From contig NZ_JAVJSX010000006.1 of assembly GCF_040219215.1 (NCBI RefSeq), positions 1 through 64,000 on the forward strand: a DNA stretch of 64,000 nt. Direction: 5' to 3'. This DNA comes from Thalassobaculum_A sp040219215 (lineage in GTDB: Bacteria > Pseudomonadota > Alphaproteobacteria > Thalassobaculales > Thalassobaculaceae). How positions within the stretch are numbered: the stretch's first letter is position 1; every line of letters begins with the position of its first letter. A program made the translations under genes and the position numbers. Shown here piece by piece: positions 1-8,666 of this stretch. A model generated the notes under the pieces. The model was not told the origin of the DNA. It worked only from the letters and a program-made list of their open reading frames with translations, and did no database searches.

Positions 1-1
1 G

Positions 2-940
2 ACCGGCCTACAGACGCTGCTGCCGCTTCTCTAATCGGTCGTTCAGTCGGGCCGGCCCCTGCTGATCCTCTCCGTGGATGTGGAAGGTGAAGCGCTCGCC
101 ACCCTGTTGGTCAACAAGCTGCGCGGCGGTCTCAAGGTATCGGCCGTCAAGGCGCCGGGCTTCGGCGATCGCCGCAAGGCGATGCTTGAGGACATCGCCA
201 TTCTCACCAGTGGCCAGGTGATCTCGGAAGACCTCGGGACCAAGCTTGAGAACGTGAACCTGGACATGCTCGGCCGCGCCAAACGGGTGGTGATCGACAA
301 GGATACGACCACGGTGATCGACGGCACGGGCGACAAAGCGGGAATCGCCGCGCGAATCGCCCAGATCAAACAACAGATCGAGGAAACGACCTCCGACTAC
401 GACAAGGAAAAGCTGCAGGAGCGGGTGGCCAAACTGGCCGGCGGCGTTGCCATCATCCGGGTCGGCGGTGCCACCGAGGTTGAACTGAAGGAGCGCAAGG
501 ACCGGGTCGACGACGCGGTGCACGCTACCCGGGCCGCGGTCGAGGAAGGCATCGTTGCCGGAGGCGGCGTCACGTTGCTGTACGCGAGCAAGCAACTCGG
601 CAGCCTGAAGGCCGAGAATGACGACCAGAAGGCCGGCATCAACATCGTCCGACGCGCGTTGCAGGCGCCAGCCCGGCAGATCTTCGTGAACGCCGGCGCG
701 GACGGCTCGATCATCGTCGGCAAGCTCCTGGAACAGAGCGACTCCAACCACGGATTCGACGCGCAATCCGGTTCGTATGTCGACATGGTGAAGGCGGGAA
801 TCATCGACCCGGCCAAGGTCGTTCGCCTGGCTCTGCAGGGTGCCGCCTCGATCGCCGGATTGCTGATCACGACGGAGGCGATGGTCGCCGACAAGGCGGA
901 CAAGACCGACGCAATGGCCGGCGCCGGTATGGACTACTAA
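2..940 (+). pseudogene. groEL: Chaperonin GroEL (Hsp60), C-terminal half, interrupted by an in-frame stop near the window edge
   Basis: GroEL is the 60-kDa cytosolic folding chaperonin. The frame from base 2 reads LQTLLPLL, then TAA at 32-34, then SVVQSGRPLL, DVEGEAL, KAPGFGDRRKAMLEDIA and GGGVTLLYA, all in GroEL order, ending with GMDY. The family has Glu where the TAA sits (GAA to TAA is one change), and the usual Ala-Glu before DVEGEAL is Ser-Val here (71-76). The 301 codons after the stop look fully conserved, so either the gene is a recently broken copy or the first 80 bases are poor-quality sequence at a contig end. The only later start is GTG at 74, which would give a non-functional half protein. 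The C-terminus lacks the usual Gly-Gly-Met repeats, which is common in secondary groEL copies. No groES is visible because the window starts inside the gene. Confidence 0.75.
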
Positions 941-1036
941 ACCGGCTCCGAATGCGGGCCGACGGCGACTCCGTCAATCGGATCGTCGTCGTCGGCCGGT
1001 GCCGGCCGCGTCCTGGCGTGTGCCGGCGTCCCTATC

Positions 1037-1456
1037 TCATCCCTTTGTCTCGGCCATCCCGCACAGCAGTTCCCACTGGTCATCGGTCACCGGCACCACC
1101 GACAGGCGCGACTGGCGAACCAGGGCGAAGCCTTCCAGCCGCGGCTCGGCCTTGACGTCGGCCAGGGTGACCGGCTTGTTCACCGGCTTGACCGCCTTGA
1201 TGGTGACCATGCCGAACCGGCCGGACTCGTCGGTCGGGTCGGGGTGGTAGGTCTCGATCACCTCGACGATGCCGACGATCCGCTTCTCGTCGACCGAGTG
1301 ATAGAAGAAGCCGCGGTCGCCGACGACCATGGCCTTCATGTTGTTGGCCGCCTGGTAGTTGCGGACTCCGTTCCAGCCCTCGCCCACCTCGCCCTTGGCG
1401 ACCTGATCGTCCCACGACCACGCCCCCGGTTCCGACTTGAACAGCCAGTACGCCAT
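1037..1456 (-). CDS. EVE domain-containing protein
   Basis: A 139-residue single-domain protein of the EVE (former DUF55) family, related to the PUA fold and to thymocyte nuclear protein 1. EVE domains bind modified bases in nucleic acids. The N-terminus carries the family signature YWLFKSEP followed by SWDDQ, then GVRNYQAANNM and a GDRGFFYHS segment, as expected for a full-length member. It ends 97 bases from the groEL stop in convergent orientation and lies 14 bases downstream of the YciI-like gene on the same strand, so the two are probably co-transcribed. The target of this member cannot be told from sequence. Confidence 0.88.
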   Translation of the reverse strand: MAYWLFKSEPGAWSWDDQVAKGEVGEGWNGVRNYQAANNMKAMVVGDRGFFYHSVDEKRIVGIVEVIETYHPDPTDESGRFGMVTIKAVKPVNKPVTLADVKAEPRLEGFALVRQSRLSVVPVTDDQWELLCGMAETKG

Positions 1457-1470
1457 GTTTCGGCCCTCCC

Positions 1471-1767
1471 TCAGGCACCGACGGCCGGATTGAAGAACGC
1501 CTTGCGCCAGCGGGTGATCCGCACGCTCTCGAACAGGCCGGCCTTGGCGAACGGATCGCCGTCGGCAAAGGCCTTTGCCGCCTTCTCGTCGGCGGCGTCG
1601 ATGATCAGGACCGAGCCGAGCATGGCCTCGCCGTCCTCGGCCAGCTGCGCGCCGCCGACCAGGATCTGGTCTTCCTTGGACTTGAGGTAGGCGATGTGCT
1701 CCGGGCGGTGCGCCATCCGCAGATCCATCGAGTTCGGCTTGTCGATACAGTAGATGGCGTAGAGCAT
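1471..1767 (-). CDS. YciI-like family protein
   Basis: A 98-residue protein of the YciI/YCII-related family (ferredoxin-like alpha-beta fold, dimeric). The family has a conserved His-Asp pair of unclear catalytic role. Here RPEHIAYL, ILVGGAQLAEDGEAMLGSVLII and DPFAKAGLFESVRITRW match the family layout. ATG at 1767 is preceded by GGAGAG at a suitable distance, which supports the start. It is first in a likely two-gene unit with the EVE-domain gene. No substrate can be assigned. Confidence 0.85.
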   Translation of the reverse strand: MLYAIYCIDKPNSMDLRMAHRPEHIAYLKSKEDQILVGGAQLAEDGEAMLGSVLIIDAADEKAAKAFADGDPFAKAGLFESVRITRWRKAFFNPAVGA

Positions 1768-1834
1768 CGGTCTCTCCGGGTTCCTGATCCTTGATTGCGC
1801 CGAACGCTAGCCGATCGGGCGCGGCGGCGGAAGG

Positions 1835-2782
1835 TCAGGCGGTCTCGGCCCCCCGCGACGGGCGCGCCAGCAAGCCCACGGCGGTCGCCTTCAGGTCGGC
1901 GCCGCGGTTCAGCACCGCGTCGACCGCCTCGGTCACCGGCAAGTCGAGTCCCAGCGACCGGCCGCGCGCCAGCAGGCTGGCCGCCGTTGCCGCCCCCTCG
2001 ACCACGCCGGCACTGGCCGACAGGGCCTCGTCGATGCTGCGGCCCTCGCCCAACCGGCGTCCGAAAGCGTAGTTGCGCGACTGGCCGCTGGTGCAGGTCA
2101 GCACCACGTCGCCCAGCCCGGCGAGGCCCATCACCGTTTCGGCCCGCCCGCCCAGCCCCGCCGCCAACCGCGCCAGCTCGGCAAGGCCGCGGGTGATCAG
2201 GGCGGCGCGTGCGTTGTCGCCGAGCGCCATGCCGTCAGCGATGCCGCAGGCGATGGCCAGCACGTTCTTGAAAGCGCCGGCCGCCTCCACCCCGATCACG
2301 TCGGTGGTGGTGTACAGCCGGAAGGTCGGCGAACCGACGGCCGCTGCGATCCGGTCGGCGACGTCCTGGTCGCTGCATGCGACGGTCGCGGCGGTGGGCA
2401 CGCCGCGCACCGCCTCGGCCGCGAAGGTCGGGCCCGACAGCACCGCCACGGGGTTGCTTGGCGCGTCGGACGCCAGCACGTCGGACAGCATCCGACCGCT
2501 GTCCGGATCGAAGCCCTTGGCGCACGACACCAGCACGCCTGAACCCCCGGCCGCTGTCCACGCCGCCGCCACCGGGCGCACCGCCTTGGCCGGAACCGCA
2601 AGCAGCACGATCGACGCCCGCACCGCCGCCAACTCGCCGGTTACCGCGATGCCGGAATCATCGAATGACAGGTTGCGCGGCTGCCGCGCCCATAGCGTCG
2701 GACGCTGCCCGGCGCGGCGGGCCAGTATCGCCAACGCCTGTCCCCAGGCGCCGCCGCCGAGGATCGCGATGTCGGCCGTCAT
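1835..2782 (-). CDS. gpsA: NAD(P)H-dependent glycerol-3-phosphate dehydrogenase
   Basis: GpsA reduces dihydroxyacetone phosphate to sn-glycerol 3-phosphate for phospholipid synthesis. The 315-residue protein begins with a Rossmann motif GGGAWGQALA (residues 9-18), followed by VLLAVPAKAVRPV, SCAKGFD, SGPTFAAEAVRG, the catalytic-lysine segment EAAGAFKNVLAIA and GLAGLGDVVLTCTS. It is about 20 residues shorter than typical GpsA: the loop after LWAR that usually ends in YLPG is missing. The ATG at 2782 overlaps the tsaD stop by four bases (ATGA), so translation is probably coupled. The tsaD-gpsA order is common in Proteobacteria. Confidence 0.93.
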   Translation of the reverse strand: MTADIAILGGGAWGQALAILARRAGQRPTLWARQPRNLSFDDSGIAVTGELAAVRASIVLLAVPAKAVRPVAAAWTAAGGSGVLVSCAKGFDPDSGRMLSDVLASDAPSNPVAVLSGPTFAAEAVRGVPTAATVACSDQDVADRIAAAVGSPTFRLYTTTDVIGVEAAGAFKNVLAIACGIADGMALGDNARAALITRGLAELARLAAGLGGRAETVMGLAGLGDVVLTCTSGQSRNYAFGRRLGEGRSIDEALSASAGVVEGAATAASLLARGRSLGLDLPVTEAVDAVLNRGADLKATAVGLLARPSRGAETA

Positions 2783-3858
2783 GCCTTCACCGCCCCGGCG
2801 CCGATCGACCGCGCCGCATCCGGATCCAGCGGCCAGCGCGGCCGCGGCCGGAAGTCCAGACCGTCGACCATGCCGAGCGCCAGCCGCTCCTGCCCGGCCC
2901 AGGCGATCATGGCGGCGTTGTCGGTGCACAGCGCCAGCGGTGGTGCGACGAAAGCCATGCCGCGGCGCTCCGCCAAGCCGGCCAACGCCGCCCGCAACGT
3001 CTTGTTGGCTGCCACGCCACCGGCGACCACGAAACCGCGTCCGGTGCCGTGCTCGGCCTCGAACAGCGCGATTGCCCGCCCGGAACGGTCGACCAGCGAG
3101 GCCGCCACCGCCACCTGGAAGCTGGCTGCCAGGTCGGACTTGGCCCGGTCGTCCAGACCGTTGCCCAGTTCCTCGACCCGTCGGCGCACCGCGGTCTTCA
3201 GCCCGGAGAACGAGAAGTCGCATCCCGGCCGTCCGACCATCGGGCGTGGCAGATCAAAGCGGGTGGCGTCGCCGCGCTCGGCCGCCCGCTCCAGCGCCGG
3301 TCCGCCCGGGTAGCCGAGGCCCATCAGCTTTGCGGTCTTGTCGAACGCTTCGCCGGCCGCGTCGTCGATGGTGGTGCCGAGCCGGCGATACCGCCCGACA
3401 CCCTCCACCGCCAGCAACTGGCAGTGCCCGCCGGATACCAGCAGCAGCAGATAGGGATAGTCGATGCCATCGGTCAGCCGCGCGGTCAGTGCGTGTCCTT
3501 CCAGGTGGTTGATCCCCATGAACGCCAGGTCGTGGACCATCGCGATTGCCTTGGCGGTGGTCGCCCCCACCAGCACCCCGCCGATCAGACCTGGACCGCC
3601 GGTCGCGGCCACCCCCGCGAGGTCGGGAAACCCCAGATTGGCGTCCGACATCGCCTGCGCGATCACCGCGTCAAGATGATCGAGATGCGCGCGCGCCGCG
3701 ATTTCCGGCACGACCCCGCCGTAGATCCGGTGCTCGTCGAGCTGCGACAGCACGACGTTCGACAGGATGCGCCGGTCCGGTGCGACAACGGCCGCCGCGG
3801 TCTCGTCGCAGCTGGTCTCGATGCCCAGGACCGGGCCGGATTTCGGTCGCGCGTCCAA
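2779..3858 (-). CDS. tsaD: tRNA N6-adenosine threonylcarbamoyltransferase TsaD
   Basis: TsaD (Kae1/Gcp family) transfers the threonylcarbamoyl group to A37 of ANN-decoding tRNAs, together with TsaB and TsaE. Visible motifs are GIETSCDETAAAVV, the metal-binding NHLEGH, LLLVSGGHCQL, DDAAGEAFDK, DFSFSGLKTAV, GGVAANKTLR and CTDNAAMIAWAG. I choose TTG at 3858 (359 residues, normal for the family) because AAAGGGGG lies seven bases upstream. The longer ATG at 3915 would add 19 low-complexity residues and run past the divergent hemC start. It overlaps gpsA by four bases. The 47-base gap to hemC must hold divergent promoters, or these lie within the genes. Confidence 0.93.
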   Translation of the reverse strand: MDARPKSGPVLGIETSCDETAAAVVAPDRRILSNVVLSQLDEHRIYGGVVPEIAARAHLDHLDAVIAQAMSDANLGFPDLAGVAATGGPGLIGGVLVGATTAKAIAMVHDLAFMGINHLEGHALTARLTDGIDYPYLLLLVSGGHCQLLAVEGVGRYRRLGTTIDDAAGEAFDKTAKLMGLGYPGGPALERAAERGDATRFDLPRPMVGRPGCDFSFSGLKTAVRRRVEELGNGLDDRAKSDLAASFQVAVAASLVDRSGRAIALFEAEHGTGRGFVVAGGVAANKTLRAALAGLAERRGMAFVAPPLALCTDNAAMIAWAGQERLALGMVDGLDFRPRPRWPLDPDAARSIGAGAVKA

Positions 3859-3905
3859 CGGCGCCCCCTTTTCGTGCGTGCCGCTTCCGTCTACACGATG
3901 CGGGC

Positions 3906-4871
3906 ATGAGCGCAAACAACGCCCCTTCGTCGACCAATCCGCCGCGCCTCACTCTCGGGTCGCGTGGTTCGCCGCTGGCCATGCGCCAGACCCACGAGGT
4001 GCGCGACCGGCTCGTCGCCGCGTGGCCGGAGCTCGCCGGTGCCATCGCCATCCAGGAGATCCGCACCACCGGTGACGCGGTGCGCGACCGGCCGCTGGCC
4101 GAGATCGGCGGCAAGGGCCTGTTCATCAAGGAGATCGAGCAGGCGCTGATGGCCGGCCAGATCGATGCCGCCGTGCATTCGATGAAGGACATGGAGACGG
4201 TCATCGCGCCCGCTTCTGTGCTGGTGGCCGTGCTGCCGCGCGAGGATCCGCGCGACGCGTGGCTGTCGCCGGTTGCCGGCCGGATCGACGACCTGCCGCA
4301 GGGTGCCAGGATCGGAACCGCCTCGGTCCGACGGGCCGCCCAGGTGTTGAACCGCCGGCCGGATTTGCAGGTCGTGCTGTTCCGCGGCAACGTCGAAACC
4401 CGGCTGCGCAAGCTGGCTGAGGGCGAGGTTGCCGGCACGTTCCTGGCTGCCGCCGGACTGAGCCGACTCGGCATGCTCGACAAGGCAACGCGGATCCTCA
4501 GCGTCGACGAGATGTTGCCAGCGGTCTCCCAGGGCGCCATCGGCGTCCAGTGCCGTGACGGCGAGGCCTCGGCCCGCGATGCCGAGATCCGGGGCTGGCT
4601 CGCCGCTCTCGACGACCGGCCGAGCCGCCTGCGGGTTACCGCCGAGCGCGCCATGCTGGCGACACTCGACGGTTCCTGCCGCACCCCGATCGCCGGGCAC
4701 GCCACGCTCGGCGGCACGCGATTGACCTTGACCGGCACGGTGTTCTCCCTGGACGGCCAGAGCAGCCACGGCGCGGCGGACACCTCGGGCACCGATGACC
4801 CCGAAGCGCTGGGCCAAACCGTTGGCGAGGCGATCCTTGCCCGCTGCGGGCGCAACTTCCTCGCCCGTTGA
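3906..4871 (+). CDS. hemC: Hydroxymethylbilane synthase (porphobilinogen deaminase)
   Basis: HemC joins four porphobilinogens into hydroxymethylbilane in the cytosol. The 321-residue protein shows GSRGSPLAMRQT, AEIGGKGLF, HSMKDM, GTASVRRAAQ, RGNVETRLRKL and GAIGVQC, and the dipyrromethane-cofactor cysteine at residue 258 in DGSCRTPIAG. All three expected domains are present. The ATG at 3906 is chosen because it begins the conserved length; longer upstream frames run into tsaD antisense sequence. It is first of a hemC-hemD-mic60-hemY unit on the plus strand and divergent from tsaD, which is a common alphaproteobacterial arrangement. Confidence 0.96.
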   Translation: MSANNAPSSTNPPRLTLGSRGSPLAMRQTHEVRDRLVAAWPELAGAIAIQEIRTTGDAVRDRPLAEIGGKGLFIKEIEQALMAGQIDAAVHSMKDMETVIAPASVLVAVLPREDPRDAWLSPVAGRIDDLPQGARIGTASVRRAAQVLNRRPDLQVVLFRGNVETRLRKLAEGEVAGTFLAAAGLSRLGMLDKATRILSVDEMLPAVSQGAIGVQCRDGEASARDAEIRGWLAALDDRPSRLRVTAERAMLATLDGSCRTPIAGHATLGGTRLTLTGTVFSLDGQSSHGAADTSGTDDPEALGQTVGEAILARCGRNFLAR

Positions 4872-4879
4872 GTGCGGCG

Positions 4880-5611
4880 ATGACCTGCAGGGTCCTGGTC
4901 ACCCGCCCGCAGGCCGAGGCCGAAGCGCTGGCCATCGACCTGACGAGGCGCGGGCACGAGGCGGTGATCGCCCCGATGCTGGTCATCCGGTCGACCGGCA
5001 TCCAACTCCAGGATGCCGAGCGGTATCAGGCGGCCGCGGTGACCAGCCGCAACGGTGTCGACGGTCTCGCCTCCGCGACCGACCGCCGCGCTGTTCCGGT
5101 GTTTGCGGTGGGCGAGGCCACGGCAGAACAAGCTTTGGCGGTCGGCTTCAGTCCGGTGACCGCCGCACGGGGAACCGGCGGCGCCCTGGTCGATTTGATC
5201 CAAGCGCGGTTGAAACCCGAGAACGGTCCGATCCTGTGGGCAAGCGGCGACGAGGTGCGGGTGGATTTGACGACCGAACTCGGCAAGCGGGGCTTCGCGG
5301 TCGAACGCGCCGTCGTCTACAGGGCTGAAGCAGTGGACCGTCTGTCCGACGCCGGTTTGCGGGCCCTGACGGACCGGCCGGCGGACGCCGTATTGTTTTT
5401 CTCCCCCCGAACTGCGGAACGGTTTGTTAGGCTGGTGCTCGACGCCGGGCTGGACAGACGGGTGACCACGATGGCCGCCCATTGCCTGTCACCCCCGATA
5501 GCCGATACCGTCAAGACGCTGCCTTGGGCGACGATTCGTACGGCGGCGCGGCCGACACGCGATGACTTGCTGGCGATGCTGGACGATACCATCTCGTCCA
5601 ATCCGGACTGA
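4880..5611 (+). CDS. hemD: Uroporphyrinogen-III synthase
   Basis: HemD cyclises hydroxymethylbilane with inversion of ring D to give uroporphyrinogen III. The protein is 243 residues from ATG 4880. It begins VLVTRPQAEAEALA, has AAVTSRNGVDGL near residue 55, and a conserved late segment DAVLFFSPRTAERFV, typical of this poorly conserved family. A TTG at 4868 overlapping the hemC stop would add four residues and give translational coupling; both starts are possible. It ends 12 bases before mic60. Family identity is supported by the position after hemC as much as by motifs. Confidence 0.92.
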   Translation: MTCRVLVTRPQAEAEALAIDLTRRGHEAVIAPMLVIRSTGIQLQDAERYQAAAVTSRNGVDGLASATDRRAVPVFAVGEATAEQALAVGFSPVTAARGTGGALVDLIQARLKPENGPILWASGDEVRVDLTTELGKRGFAVERAVVYRAEAVDRLSDAGLRALTDRPADAVLFFSPRTAERFVRLVLDAGLDRRVTTMAAHCLSPPIADTVKTLPWATIRTAARPTRDDLLAMLDDTISSNPD

Positions 5612-5623
5612 CAGGAGCTTGCG

Positions 5624-7123
5624 ATGGCCGACACGCCGAAGGGCGACACCGCTTCCCCGACCGACGATGCCGAGCCAATCCGGTTGGGCGAAGGGGCTGC
5701 CGACGCCGAGACGGTTTCTGCGGATACCATCGCGGCCAATGCCGCCGACGACATCCTGATGGCCGGCAGTCGCGACGGTCGCGCCGCCGAACCGTCCGAT
5801 GCTGACGCCAATCCTGCACCGACCCGCACAGGCGGCGGGCGACGGTATCTGGTGCTGGCCATTCTGGTGGTCCTGGCAGTCGGGGCCGGATACGCCACCT
5901 ACCCGATGTGGCGCGCCCAGGTCGCCCCCCTGGCGCAGCGCATCGGCATCACCCTGCCCGAGATCGGGATGGCCACGGCGCCAACTGAAACGCCACCGGC
6001 CGAGTCGAAGCCGGCGGCCGCGAACGAAACCACGGCCCCCGCGGCGACGCCGACCGTCAAGGCGCCGGAACCGCCGGCGACCACCGCCGACCCGGCGCTG
6101 GCGGGTGACGTCGACCGGTTGATCGACCGGGTGAACGCCCTGGAGCAACGCCTCGCGGCCGTCGAGAGCAAGCCAGTCGAGCCGACCGCCGACACTGGCG
6201 CGATCACCGCCCTGGAAGCCCGTCTGGATGCGGCAACCCGGAAGCTGAACGCAGTCGCCGACGAAGTCACCATCGTGCGGGAAGGGCTGGCCACCAGCGG
6301 CGGCACCGAGGGGCTCGGTCCCCTGGCCGCAAAACTCTCGGAGCGTCTTCAGGGTCTCACCGGGCGGGTCAGCGCGCTGGAGCAGGAACCGGCGGCGCCG
6401 GCAGTCGCTCCGGAACGCCTGGATGCGCTGCAGTCCCGCCTGGACAACCTGTCAGGCAGTCTCGACGGCGAAGTCCGTAAGAGCGCCGAGGACGTGGTTC
6501 GGCTGGAAACCCTTCAGGCCAGCGCGCAGGGTCGCCTTGATGAAATGCAGCGGCGCGTGGAGGAACTGGCCAAGGCTCTCGAGAACACCCGCAGCGGCCG
6601 GGAGAAGGCCGGTGCGTTCCTGCTGGCCGCCAACCAACTCGCCGCCACATCGGCCACGTCCGCCGATTTCAACGCCGAACTGGGAGCGTTGCGCGCCGCC
6701 GCACCGGGCGACCCGGAGGTATCCGGTGCCCTTGATACCCTGGCCCCCCATGCCACTGGCGTTCCCTCGATGGCCGTGCTGCGCGAGCGGTTCGGCCGGA
6801 CCGCATCCGCCGCGGTTGATGCCTCGGTGGTGGGAACCGGTGAAGGAGTGATCGGGCAGGCGCTGACCCGTGTCGCCTCGCTGGTCACCATCCGGCGAAC
6901 CGCCACGGCGGAATCCGAGGGTCTGGACGCCTATCTGGTAGAGGCAGAGACGGCCTTGGCGGCCGGCGACCTGACCGCGGCGATCGCTGCGGTCAGGAAA
7001 CTGGATGGCGATCCGGCCAAGGCGACCGCCGGCTGGCTGGCCGATGCCGAGGCCCGCGTCACGGTTGACGCATCCGTCCGGACCATCCAGGCCAAGGCCC
7101 TGGCCGGCGTGGCTGGGGGCTGA
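5624..7123 (+). CDS. Mitofilin family protein (alphaproteobacterial Mic60)
   Basis: A 499-residue predicted inner-membrane protein. It has a charged, disordered N-terminus (1-67), one membrane helix (about 68-88, YLVLAILVVLAVGAGYAT), a Pro/Ala-rich linker, a long coiled coil (about 155-335) rich in Leu-heptads and QSRLDNL-type repeats, and a helical C-terminal region (about 345-499) matching the mitofilin domain position. Alphaproteobacterial homologues of mitochondrial Mic60 shape intracytoplasmic membranes and are typically encoded between hemD and hemY, exactly as here. AGGAG lies six bases before the ATG. It is four bases from the hemY start. The family assignment rests on architecture and location; sequence conservation is low. 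Confidence 0.85.
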   Translation: MADTPKGDTASPTDDAEPIRLGEGAADAETVSADTIAANAADDILMAGSRDGRAAEPSDADANPAPTRTGGGRRYLVLAILVVLAVGAGYATYPMWRAQVAPLAQRIGITLPEIGMATAPTETPPAESKPAAANETTAPAATPTVKAPEPPATTADPALAGDVDRLIDRVNALEQRLAAVESKPVEPTADTGAITALEARLDAATRKLNAVADEVTIVREGLATSGGTEGLGPLAAKLSERLQGLTGRVSALEQEPAAPAVAPERLDALQSRLDNLSGSLDGEVRKSAEDVVRLETLQASAQGRLDEMQRRVEELAKALENTRSGREKAGAFLLAANQLAATSATSADFNAELGALRAAAPGDPEVSGALDTLAPHATGVPSMAVLRERFGRTASAAVDASVVGTGEGVIGQALTRVASLVTIRRTATAESEGLDAYLVEAETALAAGDLTAAIAAVRKLDGDPAKATAGWLADAEARVTVDASVRTIQAKALAGVAGG

Positions 7124-7127
7124 TCCG

Positions 7128-8498
7128 GTGCGCCGCTCGTTCCTGTACATCATCCGCCTCGCCGTCCTGGTCGCGCTGGCGATCTGGCTGGTCCGCAATC
7201 CCGGTGACATCCGGATCGACTGGATCGGCTGGCGGCTGGAGATGCCGTTCGCGCTGTTCATGGCGGTCGCGGTCGCGGTGATCTGGGTGGCCGGCATCGG
7301 CCTGCGCATGGCCGCCAGCGCGCTCGGCGCTCCCTGGGTCGCCATGCGTCGCCGCGCCGACCAGCGCCGGGAAGCTGGATTCCGCGCCCTGACCCTCGGG
7401 CTTGCCGCAATTGCCGCCGGGGACGCCGAAGAAGCCCGACGCCAGGCCCGTGAGGCCGACCGCCTGCTGCGCGACCCCAGCCTGACCCGGTTGCTGTCGG
7501 CCCAGGCGGCGGCGCTGAACGGCGACACCGAGGCAGCGGCACGGTATTTCGCCGCCCTGCGCGACAACGAAGACACCGCGTTCCTCGGGATCGTCGGGTT
7601 GCTGCGGCAGGCACTTGCACGGGGCGACGAGGCACGGTCACTCGAACTCGCCGAGGAAGCCTATGCCATGCGGCCCGATGCGCCGTTGGTGGCAACCACC
7701 CGGTTGTACGGTCGTGCGCGGGTGGGGCGCTGGTTCGACGCCCAGGTTGCCCTGTACGACGCGGTCAAGCGCCGGATCGTGCCGGAAGAGGATGGCCGGC
7801 GGCATCGCGCGGCGTTGCTCACCGAACGGGCCCGCGAGGCGCTTGCCGCCGACAAGATCGACGAAGCGCTGGAGCTCGCCGGAAAGGCTCGCGAGTCGGT
7901 TCCGGGTTTCGTGCCGGCGTTGGCACTGGAGGCCGAACTGCTCGGCCGAACCGGCAAGGCCAAGCGAGGCCAGCGGCTGATCGAGGAGGCATGGCCGAAG
8001 TCACCGCATCCGGCCCTGGCGGACGCGTATCGCGGTCTGCTTACCGAAACGAACCCGATCGACCGCTTCAAGCGGCTGCATGCCCTGGCCGATCACGCGG
8101 CCGACCATCCCGAAAGCCGCATGACCATCGCCGAAGCGGCGCTCGATGCCGAACTGTGGGGCGAGGCCCGGGTGCAGTTGGAGGCGCTGTCCGGCGCCGA
8201 TCTGACGGCGCGCGCCTGCCGCCTGCGGGCACGGCTCGAGGACGCTGAGCACGGAGACGACCGGGCCGCCCGGCTTTGGCTGGAGCGTTCCGGTTCAGCC
8301 CCGGCCGACCCGGCATGGACCTGCGGAAGTTGCGGCGCGGTCGCGCCCGACTGGTCGGCGGTTTGCGGCCACTGCGGCGAGTTCGACACGGTGGCCTGGA
8401 CCTTGCCGCCGCGTGTCAGCGTGCTCAGCAGCGATGACGTCGCCGAACTTGAGGTCGATGTCGTCGAAATGCCGCCTTCGCTGCCTCCGGCTGCGTGA
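7128..8498 (+). CDS. hemY: HemY-like TPR membrane protein with C-terminal zinc ribbon
   Basis: A 456-residue inner-membrane protein of the HemY family found in heme operons, of unsettled function. Two membrane helices lie at about 4-22 and 38-60. They are followed by TPR-like helical repeats (about 80-385), with ALTLGLAAIAAGD, ALNGDTEAAARYFAAL and LALEAELLGRTGKAKRG as visible repeat cores. The C-terminal part carries two Cys-x2-Cys pairs (WTCGSCG and VCGHCG, about 400-420), a probable zinc ribbon like that of LapB. The GTG at 7128 is chosen because the preceding gene ends at 7123. This is not the protoporphyrinogen oxidase also called HemY in Gram-positives. Confidence 0.87.
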   Translation: MRRSFLYIIRLAVLVALAIWLVRNPGDIRIDWIGWRLEMPFALFMAVAVAVIWVAGIGLRMAASALGAPWVAMRRRADQRREAGFRALTLGLAAIAAGDAEEARRQAREADRLLRDPSLTRLLSAQAAALNGDTEAAARYFAALRDNEDTAFLGIVGLLRQALARGDEARSLELAEEAYAMRPDAPLVATTRLYGRARVGRWFDAQVALYDAVKRRIVPEEDGRRHRAALLTERAREALAADKIDEALELAGKARESVPGFVPALALEAELLGRTGKAKRGQRLIEEAWPKSPHPALADAYRGLLTETNPIDRFKRLHALADHAADHPESRMTIAEAALDAELWGEARVQLEALSGADLTARACRLRARLEDAEHGDDRAARLWLERSGSAPADPAWTCGSCGAVAPDWSAVCGHCGEFDTVAWTLPPRVSVLSSDDVAELEVDVVEMPPSLPPAA

Positions 8499-8666
8499 GC
8501 GATCGCCTCCGTCCGCGGATCGCTCAACGATGAATCGATATTGCGGTTAATTTTTCGTAAAGACTCTCCAAACACTTTTGGCTAGAATTCGTCCTATCCG
8601 GAACAGAACGCCGGATACGCTAGGCAGGTGCCGTGGGGGAGCCTGCCGCCCAGAAGGGACAGAGCC

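Noticed and set aside
2377..3909. 510-codon frame on the plus strand
   Set aside because: Antisense to gpsA and tsaD; Pro/Arg-rich with no domain, while the minus-strand genes show complete motif sets.
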